Positions 37,100 to 46,788 of a stretch of DNA of 52,952 nt are shown piece after piece (the first letter of the stretch is position 1; every line of letters starts with the position of its first letter). The stretch is from Bdellovibrio sp. Its GTDB lineage: Bacteria > UBA10199 > 2-02-FULL-44-16 > DYJF01. The DNA lies in contig DYJF01000007.1 in NCBI GenBank assembly GCA_020723205.1, positions 1 through 52,952 of the forward strand, read 5' to 3'. A model generated the notes under the pieces. The model did not search any database and had not been told where the DNA came from. It saw only the letters and a list, made by a program, of their open reading frames with translations. A program made the translations under genes and the position numbers.

Positions 37100-39100
37100 T
37101 CAAGAAAGTTCGTACTTCAGTTCATGTTTGGGCCACACGATGCGCACTGTGATCCTTTTCCCAGTCTCCGCCGCCAGATATCCCCATGCGATCGCCAATC
37201 TCTCCAGCTGCACCTCCGGCGCGACCTGCTCCGACCTGCCGACCACTATCTCCATAGCGCCCAGTTCGAACGCCACCTTCGCCATGGCGAAGGTCGGGTC
37301 CTTCGCGGGCACGACCAGAGGTATGACATGTGTACCATGTTTTTCGGCCATTGCCACGACATTTGTCAGCAAGAGCTGGTCGTCGTGGGGCAGGGCTTCC
37401 ACTTCGCCGCTGGTCGGGACGATCATCTTCTCTATCGTCAGCACCACGACGTCGGTTACCTTGGGATCGAAGCGTCCGAGCGTAACTTTGAGGTGATAGA
37501 GACTGTTGGGGTCGCGGACCGCAACGACCACGCGGTTTTGCTTCCTGCAACCGCAGTGTTCCGGATTTATCTCGCCCTCAAAACGCAGATTCACCCTTTC
37601 GTGTTTGTCGATTTGGGCCTTCCGTATGTGCTTATTGTGTATTTCGGAGATCACAAGGATAACAAAGAACGCCACCGTGAAAGCGGAACCCCACTTGGTA
37701 GCGACCGTTTTTGTCAAAAAGTTTGCGGCGGCGATAAAGAATAACACCACAAAGATAACGCCTATCCCTATGGGGATCTCACGACCGAATATCCTTAAAT
37801 TGAGCGGGACCTTATATTCTCGCGGGCTCTTGTCTTTGAACCGCAGCATGAACACGGCTAGCGTCTGCGTCGTAAAGCTCCATATCACTCCGAATGCGTA
37901 CGCTTCGCCTAACAAATAGATGTTGCCCCATGACAATATGATCGTGAGGATCTGTACCGCCGCGATCATGGTAACGATTCGATATGTCGTCCCATACCTC
38001 TTATGCGGCGCCCGAAACCATCCCGCCAATACACCGTCTTCCGCGACGCGGCATAGCACGCTGTTGGAGCCGATCATCGCCGTGTTCACCGCGCCTGAAA
38101 GGATCGCTGCGCCCACAAGCACGACGACCCCCTGAAAGATGAGACGAAGGATCACAGGACCCTGAAGATACATGACAAGACCCGCGATCATGTTGTCATA
38201 ATATCTGGATCGCGCGTCGTCGGGAATGATCATGACCGCCAGAAGCGACACTACGGCCGTGAACATGAAGCTGAATATGAACATGACGAGCGCAGTACGT
38301 TTCATGTTCAGCAGCTTGGGTTTTGCGATCTCTCGATATACCTGTGCAAGCGTCTCTTCCCCGCTCATGGCAAGAATGGAGTGCCCGATCGCTATCAGTA
38401 TACCCACAAGCCCGACCGCTTTAAGCCATGGTATGTTATTCAGCCACCCCCAAGCTTCGGGCATGACGACTGGTTCGATCGGAGGCAAGGGTTTGGGATC
38501 CATGATCAAGCTGACAACCGACCACAAAAGCAGAATCGCGACCATTATTGCCGTCACCGTCATTATCCGAAGGGCCTTGCCGCTCGACTCTTCGATGCCT
38601 ATGACGTTCTTTCTCCAGAAATAGAGAGTAACGACAATGGCAAAGACCACGGAACCGCTCGCCGGAGCGACGGCGAACGCTTCCATTCCAAAAAGATTGA
38701 GGATATCGTTCACAAAACCGACCAGATACGTGCCCGCGCATACCGCGCTGATGGGCCCCGTGAGAACATAATCGAAGATAAGGGCCGAAACAGACAGCTT
38801 AGCCATCGTTCCGCCCATCGCCTCTTTGACGACGCGGTAAACTCCGGCGCGTACAAACATCGCGCATGATTCGATATAAACGGAGCGAAGCGCATACGCG
38901 ATCACCATGACAAGAGCGATGAACCACGGGGCGGCCTTTCCGATCGCCTGTTCCGCTATACCGCAAACGTAATAAGCCGTAGAAGATATATCGCAAAGCA
39001 CGACCGCGGCGGCGCGCCAGAACGAGATGAAGGTCAGCATCGCCGTCGTGATGACAACCGCCGTGGCCTTCGCCCTGTAGGGCGCCATTTGATCATGCAT
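37100..39100 (-). CDS. APC-family amino-acid permease with C-terminal USP-like cytoplasmic domain
   Basis: Many hydrophobic segments; C-terminal soluble domain (NRVVVAVRDPNSLYHLKVTLGRF..DVVVLTIEKMIV..GAMEIVVGRSEQVAPEVQLERL). Confidence 0.82.
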   Translation of the reverse strand: MHDQMAPYRAKATAVVITTAMLTFISFWRAAAVVLCDISSTAYYVCGIAEQAIGKAAPWFIALVMVIAYALRSVYIESCAMFVRAGVYRVVKEAMGGTMAKLSVSALIFDYVLTGPISAVCAGTYLVGFVNDILNLFGMEAFAVAPASGSVVFAIVVTLYFWRKNVIGIEESSGKALRIMTVTAIMVAILLLWSVVSLIMDPKPLPPIEPVVMPEAWGWLNNIPWLKAVGLVGILIAIGHSILAMSGEETLAQVYREIAKPKLLNMKRTALVMFIFSFMFTAVVSLLAVMIIPDDARSRYYDNMIAGLVMYLQGPVILRLIFQGVVVLVGAAILSGAVNTAMIGSNSVLCRVAEDGVLAGWFRAPHKRYGTTYRIVTMIAAVQILTIILSWGNIYLLGEAYAFGVIWSFTTQTLAVFMLRFKDKSPREYKVPLNLRIFGREIPIGIGVIFVVLFFIAAANFLTKTVATKWGSAFTVAFFVILVISEIHNKHIRKAQIDKHERVNLRFEGEINPEHCGCRKQNRVVVAVRDPNSLYHLKVTLGRFDPKVTDVVVLTIEKMIVPTSGEVEALPHDDQLLLTNVVAMAEKHGTHVIPLVVPAKDPTFAMAKVAFELGAMEIVVGRSEQVAPEVQLERLAIAWGYLAAETGKRITVRIVWPKHELKYELS

Positions 39101-39106
39101 ATGGGA

Positions 39107-39589
39107 TTATTCCTCGGACATTTCCCGTTCGCGAACCTGCAGGCGTTCGAAGATGTCCTCCGCAGAGTCCATCTTGGCTATCTCCGGAACGAGTTTCGTG
39201 TCTGAAAAGACCGCCGCGATGCGGGCAAGGAGCTTTAGATGTCTTCCGAACTCTTTGTCTTCCGTTGGCGAAAAAAAGAGGCAAAAGACGTTAGCGGTGA
39301 GAGGGGCCGCGTCCTTCGCCGTATCCTTTATATCGTGAGAAGTGACCCCCATGGCGACGACTATATCGTCCACGTCGGGGATCCTTGCGTGCGGGATGGC
39401 AACGCCTATCGGCAGAAATGTCGAAGCAGATTCCTCGCGCTCCAGTATCGCCTTCAAGAGCCGCCCCGCGTCCTTGATGCGGTTCTCCCGCGAAAGGTGA
39501 GTGACAAGCTCTTTATAGACGGCGTCCTTCGTCGTTCCTTTCAATGGGACGATGATCTCGTCGGGCGTTATATAATGGGTCAGCTGCAT
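39107..39589 (-). CDS. PTS EIIA / PtsN-like protein
   Basis: FLPIGVAIPHARIPDVDDIVVAMGV phospho-His motif. Confidence 0.82.
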   Translation of the reverse strand: MQLTHYITPDEIIVPLKGTTKDAVYKELVTHLSRENRIKDAGRLLKAILEREESASTFLPIGVAIPHARIPDVDDIVVAMGVTSHDIKDTAKDAAPLTANVFCLFFSPTEDKEFGRHLKLLARIAAVFSDTKLVPEIAKMDSAEDIFERLQVREREMSEE

Positions 39590-39706
39590 AAATTTTCGCG
39601 CAATCTAGCACAGCGCGTCTATACTGTCAAACCGCATAAAAAGCGTAACTATACGAATTTATTGATTATTGTTCCAGTTAGGGTGTTTCATCGAAACCGG
39701 CAATCC

Positions 39707-39726
39707 GCTCATTCACCGCTGTCTTC
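39707..39726. repeat. 20-bp direct repeat, copy 1 (GCTCATTCACCGCTGTCTTC)
   Basis: 19/20 identical to 41041-41060. Confidence 0.85.
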
Positions 39727-41010
39727 TTTATCTTTTAACTTCTCAAGAAAGGACAAAAAGTCATCGTCCACGATCTCAAGGGGTTTTTTCAATTGGCCCT
39801 GCAATTGTTCCGGCGTCCAGTCGTCCAGAAATATTCCGTCGTAATTCAGACAATTCGCGGGCAATACGACCATATCCCCAAGCGATCTCCGGCCAAGTTG
39901 TTTATAAATATCTTGACCCGTCAATAGCCCGGTTGCGGTCACGCTGTCTCCATAAAAAACATTTTTGACGGCAACGACCTCCGCGGTCAAGTTCTCAACT
40001 CCGTTCAAAGAGGGGATCACCCACCGTTCGATGATGGGAGCCGCAAGGACCCCGCTCACCAGCGTTACCATCCGGGAGCGCTTTATTTTGCGCGGCAGAT
40101 ATTGTCTTTGTTCCTCGAATCGGTCGATGAACTTTCGAGCCATCCCGACGCCATTCTCTATCTGTGCGAATTCTCCATATCGTCCGGCAGGAGGAAATTC
40201 CGTTCCCGCTAACAGGTAGAATTCGTCCGCCGGATAGACGAAACTATCGCCAATGTTCCGTTCGAATTCCGAAGCCAATTCTTCGACCTTGCCGATCAGG
40301 TCCTTTGCAAATCGGGGGGTCGCCGGCTGAAGCGGATAAAGACGTTGCCGATGTTTGGTCAAGCCGACCGGAACTACGGCGATCGACCTTAATTGTGGAT
40401 AATACAGGGCCAAATCGCGGATCGTTCTGACCATGCTTTCTCCGTCATTGATCGACGGACACAGGACGATCTGGGCATGCAGCTCTATCTTGTTCTCGGC
40501 CAAGAATCGGATCTTTTCGATCAGGCGATCGTCTTTTTTCAGACCCAGCATTAATCTTCTGATCTCCGGATCGGTGCTGTGCACCGAAATGTAGAGCGGC
40601 GAAAGGCGCTGCTCGACGATCCGCCGCAGATCGGCACGGCCGACATTGGTGAGCGTCACGTAATTGCCGTGCAGGAACGAAAGCCGAAAATCTTCGTCTT
40701 TGAAGTACAAGCTTTTTCGAAGTCCTGCAGGATTTTGATCGACAAAGCAAAAGATGCAGTTGTTGCCGCACGAGCGATAAATCGTGTCTTCAAAGACGGC
40801 TCCGAGAGAGTCGTCGTGATCCTTTTCTATCTCGAAAATAACCTTTTTGCCGTCTCGAACGACCTCCATCTCCAGTTCTTCGCCGCCGGCATGGAACTTG
40901 AGATCGATCTCGTCACGAACGGGATGACCGTTGATCCGGACGAGATCGTCTCCGATCCGGAAGCCCGCATCCTCGGCGATGCTCTGTTTTTCAAAGGCGA
41001 TAACCTTCAT
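39709..41010 (-). CDS. DUF512 radical SAM / PDZ-domain protein
   Basis: RSCGNNCIFCFVDQNPAGLRKSLYFKDEDFRLSFLHGNYVTLTN; start at MKVIAFEKQSIAEDAG (the ORF is open to 41118). Confidence 0.9.
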   Translation of the reverse strand: MKVIAFEKQSIAEDAGFRIGDDLVRINGHPVRDEIDLKFHAGGEELEMEVVRDGKKVIFEIEKDHDDSLGAVFEDTIYRSCGNNCIFCFVDQNPAGLRKSLYFKDEDFRLSFLHGNYVTLTNVGRADLRRIVEQRLSPLYISVHSTDPEIRRLMLGLKKDDRLIEKIRFLAENKIELHAQIVLCPSINDGESMVRTIRDLALYYPQLRSIAVVPVGLTKHRQRLYPLQPATPRFAKDLIGKVEELASEFERNIGDSFVYPADEFYLLAGTEFPPAGRYGEFAQIENGVGMARKFIDRFEEQRQYLPRKIKRSRMVTLVSGVLAAPIIERWVIPSLNGVENLTAEVVAVKNVFYGDSVTATGLLTGQDIYKQLGRRSLGDMVVLPANCLNYDGIFLDDWTPEQLQGQLKKPLEIVDDDFLSFLEKLKDKEDSGE

Positions 41011-41040
41011 TTTATCCAATCGGCATACAGGTGGCGGGCG

Positions 41041-41060
41041 GCTCATTCGCCGCTGTCTTC
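41041..41060. repeat. 20-bp direct repeat, copy 2 (GCTCATTCGCCGCTGTCTTC)
   Basis: 19/20 identical to 39707-39726. Confidence 0.85.
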
Positions 41061-41363
41061 CATTAGATACCTGCAAGCGACCCAGCCGGCGGCGTCCTTG
41101 TATCTGATCTTGCACCATACCGGCGAATCCATGTCGGATTTGACCTCGGGGAACGTCTCGCCCGCGTTCTCTATCCCGCGGGCGTCAAACGGAATCGTGC
41201 CGACGACCTTGGCCTTCGCGTTGGGCTTATCCCTCATGTTCAGCACGTCATTTTGTTTCACGTTCCGGACGGCGTAGAAGTCCGGCCCGTCGGCCACGGC
41301 AAGAAGCGCGTTTGGCGTGAGTATACCAATGATCACGAATGCCGCGAAAGTGCGTATGTTCAT
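41043..41363 (-). CDS. Secreted SH3-domain-like protein (106 aa)
   Basis: N-terminal signal peptide; VLNMRDKPNAKAKVVGTIPFDARGIE..WCKIRYKDAAGWVACRYL SH3b pattern. Confidence 0.78.
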   Translation of the reverse strand: MNIRTFAAFVIIGILTPNALLAVADGPDFYAVRNVKQNDVLNMRDKPNAKAKVVGTIPFDARGIENAGETFPEVKSDMDSPVWCKIRYKDAAGWVACRYLMEDSGE

Positions 41364-41403
41364 AAATTATCATTCTCCCGAATAACCATCCCCTTGTAAG
41401 GGC

Positions 41404-42894
41404 TTAGAACGACCCTGTTACGATCGCCAGCAGATTGGACGGGAAGATGCCGAAGTAGGCGACGCCCAAGGCGGTGATTGCAAGGACGGCGACAATGAAA
41501 GGACTCAACGCGTGTGTTTCCCCCTCACCCTGACCCTCTCCCACAAGGGGAGAGGGAATTTTGAAATACATGACGACTATCGGGCGCAGATAATAATACG
41601 CGGATATCGCGCTGTTGATGACCGCGATGACGACGAGCCAGATGTAGCCCGATTTGACCGCCGTCAGGAAGAGATAATATTTTGCGAAAAATCCCACGGT
41701 CGGAGGGATCCCAAGAAGCGACAGCAGGAAAAGCGTAAGTGTCGCCGCCAAGACGGGTCGCCTCTTTCCAAGCCCCGCAAGACGCGAGATGCCGGTCGGC
41801 TCATCTTTTCCAAGTCCCATCACGACCACCACCGCAAAGGCGCCCGCCGTCATGAGTATATACGCGAAGAGATAGAAGAGGACCGCGCGCCCTGCCCCTT
41901 GCGGATCGCTCACTATGGACGGGAACGCGACCAGAATGTATCCGGCGTGCGCGATGGAGGAATAGGCGAGCATCCGCTTGATGTTCTCCTGAACGATCGC
42001 CGCCAAGTTTCCAAGGAGCATCGTCGCGACCGCGCCGACCGAAAGCACCGTTATCCAGACCTCCCCTCCCGCGCTGAATACTGAAACGCCCAGCCGCAGG
42101 AACGCGACGAACGCCGCCGCCTTGACCGCCGTGGCCATGAAGACCGTAACGGGCGTCGGCGCGCCGTCATAGACGTCCGGCGCCCACGCATGAAAGGGCA
42201 CCGCCGCTATCTTGAAGCCGAAGCCGATCAAAAGCATCGCCACGCCGAAGAGATAGAACGACCGCCCCTCACCCGCCATGATCTCCGTCGAGCGTTCGGC
42301 AAGCACCGCGAGGTTCGTCGAGCCGGCGCTCCCGAAGACGAAGGCGATGCCCATGAGGAGGAACGCAGAGGCGAACGCGCCGATAAGGAAATATTTCAGC
42401 GCCGCCTCGTTGGAGGCCGCGCGGTAGCGCAGGAAACCTGCCAGCACATAGACCGCAAGCGACATCGTCTCGATGCCCAGATACACCATGAGCAGATCGC
42501 CCGCCGAAACGAGACAGGCCATGCCCAAGGTGGAAAGGAGCAGGAGGCCGTAGTACTCCGGTTTTACGAATCCGCGCGCAGCAAGATACGGGATGGAGAG
42601 AAGAACGCTTATCGCCGCGGAGAAAAGTATCATGAGCCAGACGAAGACGGAGAGCTTGTCGAAGACGAGCATTCCGAAGGAAAGTCCCGGAAGCGGCGAG
42701 AGCCACCTCCCCCACGAAAGGGCGAACGCGACCGCTATGGCGACGAGCGTCATGACCGGCGTGAAAAGGGAATTCTCCTCTTCGACAAGCGCAGCGGTGA
42801 GAAACGCAATGGCCGCCGCCGCGAATATTACGATCCACGGCAGTCCCATATTGAAGAGCGAGGACCAATCAATCTGTGTAAACTGCGGCATCAT
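41404..42894 (-). CDS. nuoN: NADH-quinone oxidoreductase subunit N
   Basis: ENIKRMLAYSSIAHAGYILV; PFHAWAPDVYDGAPTPVTVFMATAVKAAAF. Confidence 0.94.
   Translation of the reverse strand: MMPQFTQIDWSSLFNMGLPWIVIFAAAAIAFLTAALVEEENSLFTPVMTLVAIAVAFALSWGRWLSPLPGLSFGMLVFDKLSVFVWLMILFSAAISVLLSIPYLAARGFVKPEYYGLLLLSTLGMACLVSAGDLLMVYLGIETMSLAVYVLAGFLRYRAASNEAALKYFLIGAFASAFLLMGIAFVFGSAGSTNLAVLAERSTEIMAGEGRSFYLFGVAMLLIGFGFKIAAVPFHAWAPDVYDGAPTPVTVFMATAVKAAAFVAFLRLGVSVFSAGGEVWITVLSVGAVATMLLGNLAAIVQENIKRMLAYSSIAHAGYILVAFPSIVSDPQGAGRAVLFYLFAYILMTAGAFAVVVVMGLGKDEPTGISRLAGLGKRRPVLAATLTLFLLSLLGIPPTVGFFAKYYLFLTAVKSGYIWLVVIAVINSAISAYYYLRPIVVMYFKIPSPLVGEGQGEGETHALSPFIVAVLAITALGVAYFGIFPSNLLAIVTGSF
41521..41557. repeat. 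Palindromic repeat CCCTCACCCTGACCCTCTCCCACAAGGGGAGAGGG read in-frame in nuoN
   Basis: CCCTCTCCC (41534-41542) / GGGGAGAGGG (41547-41556); translates as PSPLVGEGQGEG. Confidence 0.85.
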
Positions 42895-42903
42895 ATATAT
42901 GTA

Positions 42904-42975
42904 CCCCTCCCCTTTATAAGGGGAGGATGGGCGGGGTAGATCTACCTCCCCTCGCCCCTCCTTACAAAGGAGGGG
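42904..42975. repeat. Three-hairpin composite repeat, copy 1
   Basis: CCTCCCCTT-tat-AAGGGGAGG, GGTAGATCTACC, CCCCTCCTT-aca-AAGGAGGGG. Confidence 0.9.
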
Positions 42976-44492
42976 AAAGCGTTCTCAGCTCCCTTCGACG
43001 CTGTCGGTGAAAAAATTTCAACCCTCTTCGTCAAACCCAGGAACGTGTTCGACGACCTCTCTATCGCCGTTATCCAAGGCCTTGGCCACACGCCTATGGC
43101 GAAGACCAATATGATGATGGGGGCCAAAACCCAGTATTCGCGCACTCGAAGATCCGGAAGCTTTACGTTCTCCTCGTTCGTTATCTCACCGAAGAAAACG
43201 CGCTGAACCATCCACAACATATATATGGCGGAGATCACGACGCCCGATATGGAGACCGCCGAATAGATCGTCCTCGTCTGGAACGAGCCCAGAAGGACCA
43301 TGAACTCGCCCACGAAATTGTTGAGGCCCGGGAGCCCTATCGAGGAGAACGTTATCAGGACGAAGACCGCGGTCAGAACCGGGAGCGTGCGCGCCACCCC
43401 GCCGTAATCGGAGATCATCCTCGTGTGGCGGCGTTCATAGAGCATCCCCACCATCAGGAACAGCGCGCCGGTGGAGATGCCGTGGTTCACCATCTGGAGC
43501 ACCGCGCCCTCAACCGCCTGCGGATCGAGAGAAAAAAGGCCCAGCATGACGAATCCCAGATGCGAGATGGAGGAATACGCAACCAACCGCTTCACGTCGG
43601 GCTGAACCATCGCCACAAGCCCGCCGTAAACGATGCCGATCACGGAGAGGGTCAGCATGAGCGGCGCGAACTTTATGACGGCCATCGGAAAGAGCGGCAT
43701 GGCGAAGCGGTAAAAACCGTACGTGCCCATCTTGAGGAGAACGCCTGCAAGGATGACGGAGCCCGCCGTCGGCGCCTCCGTGTGCGCGTCGGGAAGCCAC
43801 GTGTGGAACGGGACCATCGGCACCTTGATGGCGAACGCGACGGCAAACGCGCCGAAGAGCAGGAACTGTTCGGTCAGGCCGAACTTGTGCGCGTACCACG
43901 CGACGACGTCGAAAGACCCGCCCGCCGCGTTCGACGAGTAGAGGATCGCGGCGAGCATCAGGACCGAGCCCGCCATCGTGAAGATGAAGAACTTGAGAGC
44001 CGCACGGATGCGATCTTTCGAGCCCCACATGCCGATAAGAAAATACATCGGGATGAGGACCACTTCCCAAAAGACGTAAAAAAGGAAAACATCGAGCGAC
44101 GCGAAGACGCCCAGCATCCCCGTTTCCAGAAGGAGGATGAGCGCGTGGAACGCCTTGACGCTCCGGTTTATCTCCCGCCAAGATGCGAGAATGGAGATCG
44201 GTACGAGGAACGCCGTCAGCGCCATGAGCAGGAGCGAAACGCCGTCGGCACCTACGCGGTAGAATATCTGCACGGACGGTATCCAGGAGGCGATCTCGAC
44301 GAACTCGAACTCCCCGCTGCCGGCGAACCCGCCCCACAATTTTCCGACAAGCAGCAGAACGAACGAACTCGTGACGATGCTCACCACCCTTATCGTCTTC
44401 TCATAGCGGGAAGGAATGGCAAGCGTCACCAGCAGGCCGACAAGCGGCAGAAAGATGATCGAGGTCAGAAGATGTGCATATATCCAGTTCAT
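42942..44492 (-). CDS. nuoM: NADH-quinone oxidoreductase subunit M
   Basis: PFHTWLPDAHTEAPTAGSVILAGVLLKMGTYGFYRF; DVKRLVAYSSISHLGFV. Confidence 0.95.
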   Translation of the reverse strand: MNWIYAHLLTSIIFLPLVGLLVTLAIPSRYEKTIRVVSIVTSSFVLLLVGKLWGGFAGSGEFEFVEIASWIPSVQIFYRVGADGVSLLLMALTAFLVPISILASWREINRSVKAFHALILLLETGMLGVFASLDVFLFYVFWEVVLIPMYFLIGMWGSKDRIRAALKFFIFTMAGSVLMLAAILYSSNAAGGSFDVVAWYAHKFGLTEQFLLFGAFAVAFAIKVPMVPFHTWLPDAHTEAPTAGSVILAGVLLKMGTYGFYRFAMPLFPMAVIKFAPLMLTLSVIGIVYGGLVAMVQPDVKRLVAYSSISHLGFVMLGLFSLDPQAVEGAVLQMVNHGISTGALFLMVGMLYERRHTRMISDYGGVARTLPVLTAVFVLITFSSIGLPGLNNFVGEFMVLLGSFQTRTIYSAVSISGVVISAIYMLWMVQRVFFGEITNEENVKLPDLRVREYWVLAPIIILVFAIGVWPRPWITAIERSSNTFLGLTKRVEIFSPTASKGAENAFPSFVRRGEGR

Positions 44493-44495
44493 AAG

Positions 44496-46481
44496 TTATA
44501 GCGCCAAATATCCGACTATGACGACCGCGCCTATCAAAAAGTATAATAGATACTGCTGGAGAACGCCGGTCTCCGCCATGGAGACGATGTTCGCCCAGAC
44601 GCCGACCGCCCGCGCGGTCCCGTGGACGGCAAGCCCGTCGATGAACGTGTCGTCCAAGGTCTGCCAGAGCACTTTCGTCGAGACCCAGTTCAGCGGCCGC
44701 ACGATGAGCCGGTCGTATATCTCGTCCACGTAATATTTGTTGGCGACGAGGCGGAATATGATGCTGATCTTCTTCGCCACTGCGTCGGGCCATTCGCGCC
44801 GCTGCGCGTAGATGACCCATCCCAGAACGACGAAGTGGATGGACCACAGAAGCGTTATCACCATCACTATTATCTCGCGCGCGGCCATGCTTGGATCGGG
44901 CGCGTGCGCGGTCTCGTACGCGATGAGCCGCGAGAGCCAAGCTCCCAGACGGTCGGAGCCGCCAAGGATCTTCGGCACTTCAATGACGCCGCCCAGTAGC
45001 GACAGGAACGCCAAGATGATAAGCGGTATTATCATGGACGTCGGCGACTCATGAACCCTCTTCCATTTTTCAGGAGGGATGTTGCTCTCGCCGAAGAAGA
45101 CCATGCCCACCGCGCGGAAGATGTAGAAGGCCGTAAGTCCCGCCGCGATGAAGCCCACCGCCCACAGGCCGTACTGGCCGCGCTCGAACGTCTGCCAGAG
45201 GATGGCGTCCTTGCTGAAAAATCCGGACGCCGGCGCGACGCCTGCTATGGCAAGTGCGGCGATGACGAACGTCCAGCAGGTCACGGGCATCCTCAAGCGC
45301 AAGCTTCCCATGTTCCTGATGTCCTGCTCGCCGGACATGGCGTGGATGACGCTCCCTGCGCAGAGAAAGAGCAGCGCCTTGAAGAACGCGTGCGTGACGA
45401 GATGGCCGATCGCCGCGGAGAAGGCACCCACTCCAGCTGCCATGAACATGTAACCAAGCTGCGAGATGGTGGAATATGCGAGTATCTTTTTGATGTCGGT
45501 CTGCGTCAGACCCATCGTCGCCGCAAAAAGGGCCGTGGCCGCGCCGACGGTGGCGACTACGGAAAGCGCGAAAGGCGAGAGCGCGAATATGAAGTTCAGG
45601 CGCACGACCATGTAAACGCCGGCCGTGACCATGGTGGCCGCGTGAATGAGCGCGGAGACCGGCGTGGGACCCGCCATCGCGTCCGGCAGCCAGACATAGA
45701 GCGGTATCTGCGCCGATTTTCCGATCGCCCCGCCGAACAGAAGAAGCGAGATGAGCGTCGCCGCCGGGACGAAATAGGCGTTGTAGCGGCTCATCATCTC
45801 GAAGTTGAAATAGCCGGAGCCCACCGGCGCGTTGGCGGAGGCCATCACCGCGTAGACAAGGAAGAGCCCCGCCAGAAAAAAACCGTCGCCGATGCGGTTC
45901 ACGACAAAGGCCTTCGTGCCGGCGCGCGCCTTCGCCTTGTCTTCGAACCAGAAGCCGATGAGAAGATAGGAGCACAGCCCCACGCCCTCCCAGCCGACGA
46001 ACATGAGTATCAAGTTGTCGGCCAGAACGAGCACGAGCATGAAGAACAAGAATAGATTTAGTTCCGCAAAATATCTCGCGTACCCCTCGTCGTGGCCCAT
46101 GTATCCTACGGAATAAAGATGTATGAGCGTGCCGACGCCCGTGACCATGAGCGCCATGACGATGGAGAGCTGGTCAATCTTGAGGCCGATATCAACGACG
46201 AGGCCAGGGGTGACCGCCCATTGCAGGAGCGAACCGGTTATGAAAGAAGGGTCCACGCCCTCGAAGTTCGTCATCGTGACAAAGATCGCCGCGGACGCCG
46301 CGAATGCCAAAAGCGGCAAAAACACTCCGAAAAATGAAACGACCCCGCGGTATGCGCCCATCTCGCGTTTTGCCGTGCCTACGGCGATAAGCGCGTTGAC
46401 GGCCGCGCCCGCAAGAGGAAAAGCGACGATGAGCCACGCCAGCGTCTGTATGCTCACTAATTGGTAGAGCGAATCGAGCAT
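44496..46481 (-). CDS. nuoL: NADH-quinone oxidoreductase subunit L
   Basis: KSAQIPLYVWLPDAMAGPTPVSALIHAATMVTAGVYMVVR; DIKKILAYSTISQLGYMFMA. Confidence 0.96.
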   Translation of the reverse strand: MLDSLYQLVSIQTLAWLIVAFPLAGAAVNALIAVGTAKREMGAYRGVVSFFGVFLPLLAFAASAAIFVTMTNFEGVDPSFITGSLLQWAVTPGLVVDIGLKIDQLSIVMALMVTGVGTLIHLYSVGYMGHDEGYARYFAELNLFLFFMLVLVLADNLILMFVGWEGVGLCSYLLIGFWFEDKAKARAGTKAFVVNRIGDGFFLAGLFLVYAVMASANAPVGSGYFNFEMMSRYNAYFVPAATLISLLLFGGAIGKSAQIPLYVWLPDAMAGPTPVSALIHAATMVTAGVYMVVRLNFIFALSPFALSVVATVGAATALFAATMGLTQTDIKKILAYSTISQLGYMFMAAGVGAFSAAIGHLVTHAFFKALLFLCAGSVIHAMSGEQDIRNMGSLRLRMPVTCWTFVIAALAIAGVAPASGFFSKDAILWQTFERGQYGLWAVGFIAAGLTAFYIFRAVGMVFFGESNIPPEKWKRVHESPTSMIIPLIILAFLSLLGGVIEVPKILGGSDRLGAWLSRLIAYETAHAPDPSMAAREIIVMVITLLWSIHFVVLGWVIYAQRREWPDAVAKKISIIFRLVANKYYVDEIYDRLIVRPLNWVSTKVLWQTLDDTFIDGLAVHGTARAVGVWANIVSMAETGVLQQYLLYFLIGAVVIVGYLAL

Positions 46482-46482
46482 C

Positions 46483-46788
46483 TTACCCCTTTAACAATCT
46501 CATCTCGTCCACATAGACCGTTTGTCTGTTGCGATATATAGATATCACGATCCCAAGCCCCACCGCCGCCTCTGCGGCTGCGACCGCCAGAACGAACAGC
46601 ACGATCATCTTCCCCTCTATGAGAAGGTTCCAGCGCGCGAACGCCAAGAAGGCGATGTTCACGGCGTTGAGCATGAGCTCGATCGACATGAAGATGATGA
46701 GCGCGTTCCTGCGCGTAACGACCCCTATCGCTCCGATTGTGAAGAGCAAAATAGAGAGAACGAGATAGTGATGAACGGTTATGATCAT
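46483..46788 (-). CDS. nuoK: NADH-quinone oxidoreductase subunit K
   Basis: 101-aa hydrophobic protein, [40 protein letters not shown]. Confidence 0.95.
   Translation of the reverse strand: MIITVHHYLVLSILLFTIGAIGVVTRRNALIIFMSIELMLNAVNIAFLAFARWNLLIEGKMIVLFVLAVAAAEAAVGLGIVISIYRNRQTVYVDEMRLLKG

Noticed and set aside
43425-44501. 358-aa plus-strand ORF antisense to nuoM
   Set aside because: Composition is charged and low complexity, typical of a shadow ORF in high-GC DNA; the minus-strand NuoM is unambiguous.
45051-46055. 334-aa plus-strand ORF antisense to nuoL
   Set aside because: Shadow ORF; the NuoL motifs are clear on the opposite strand.
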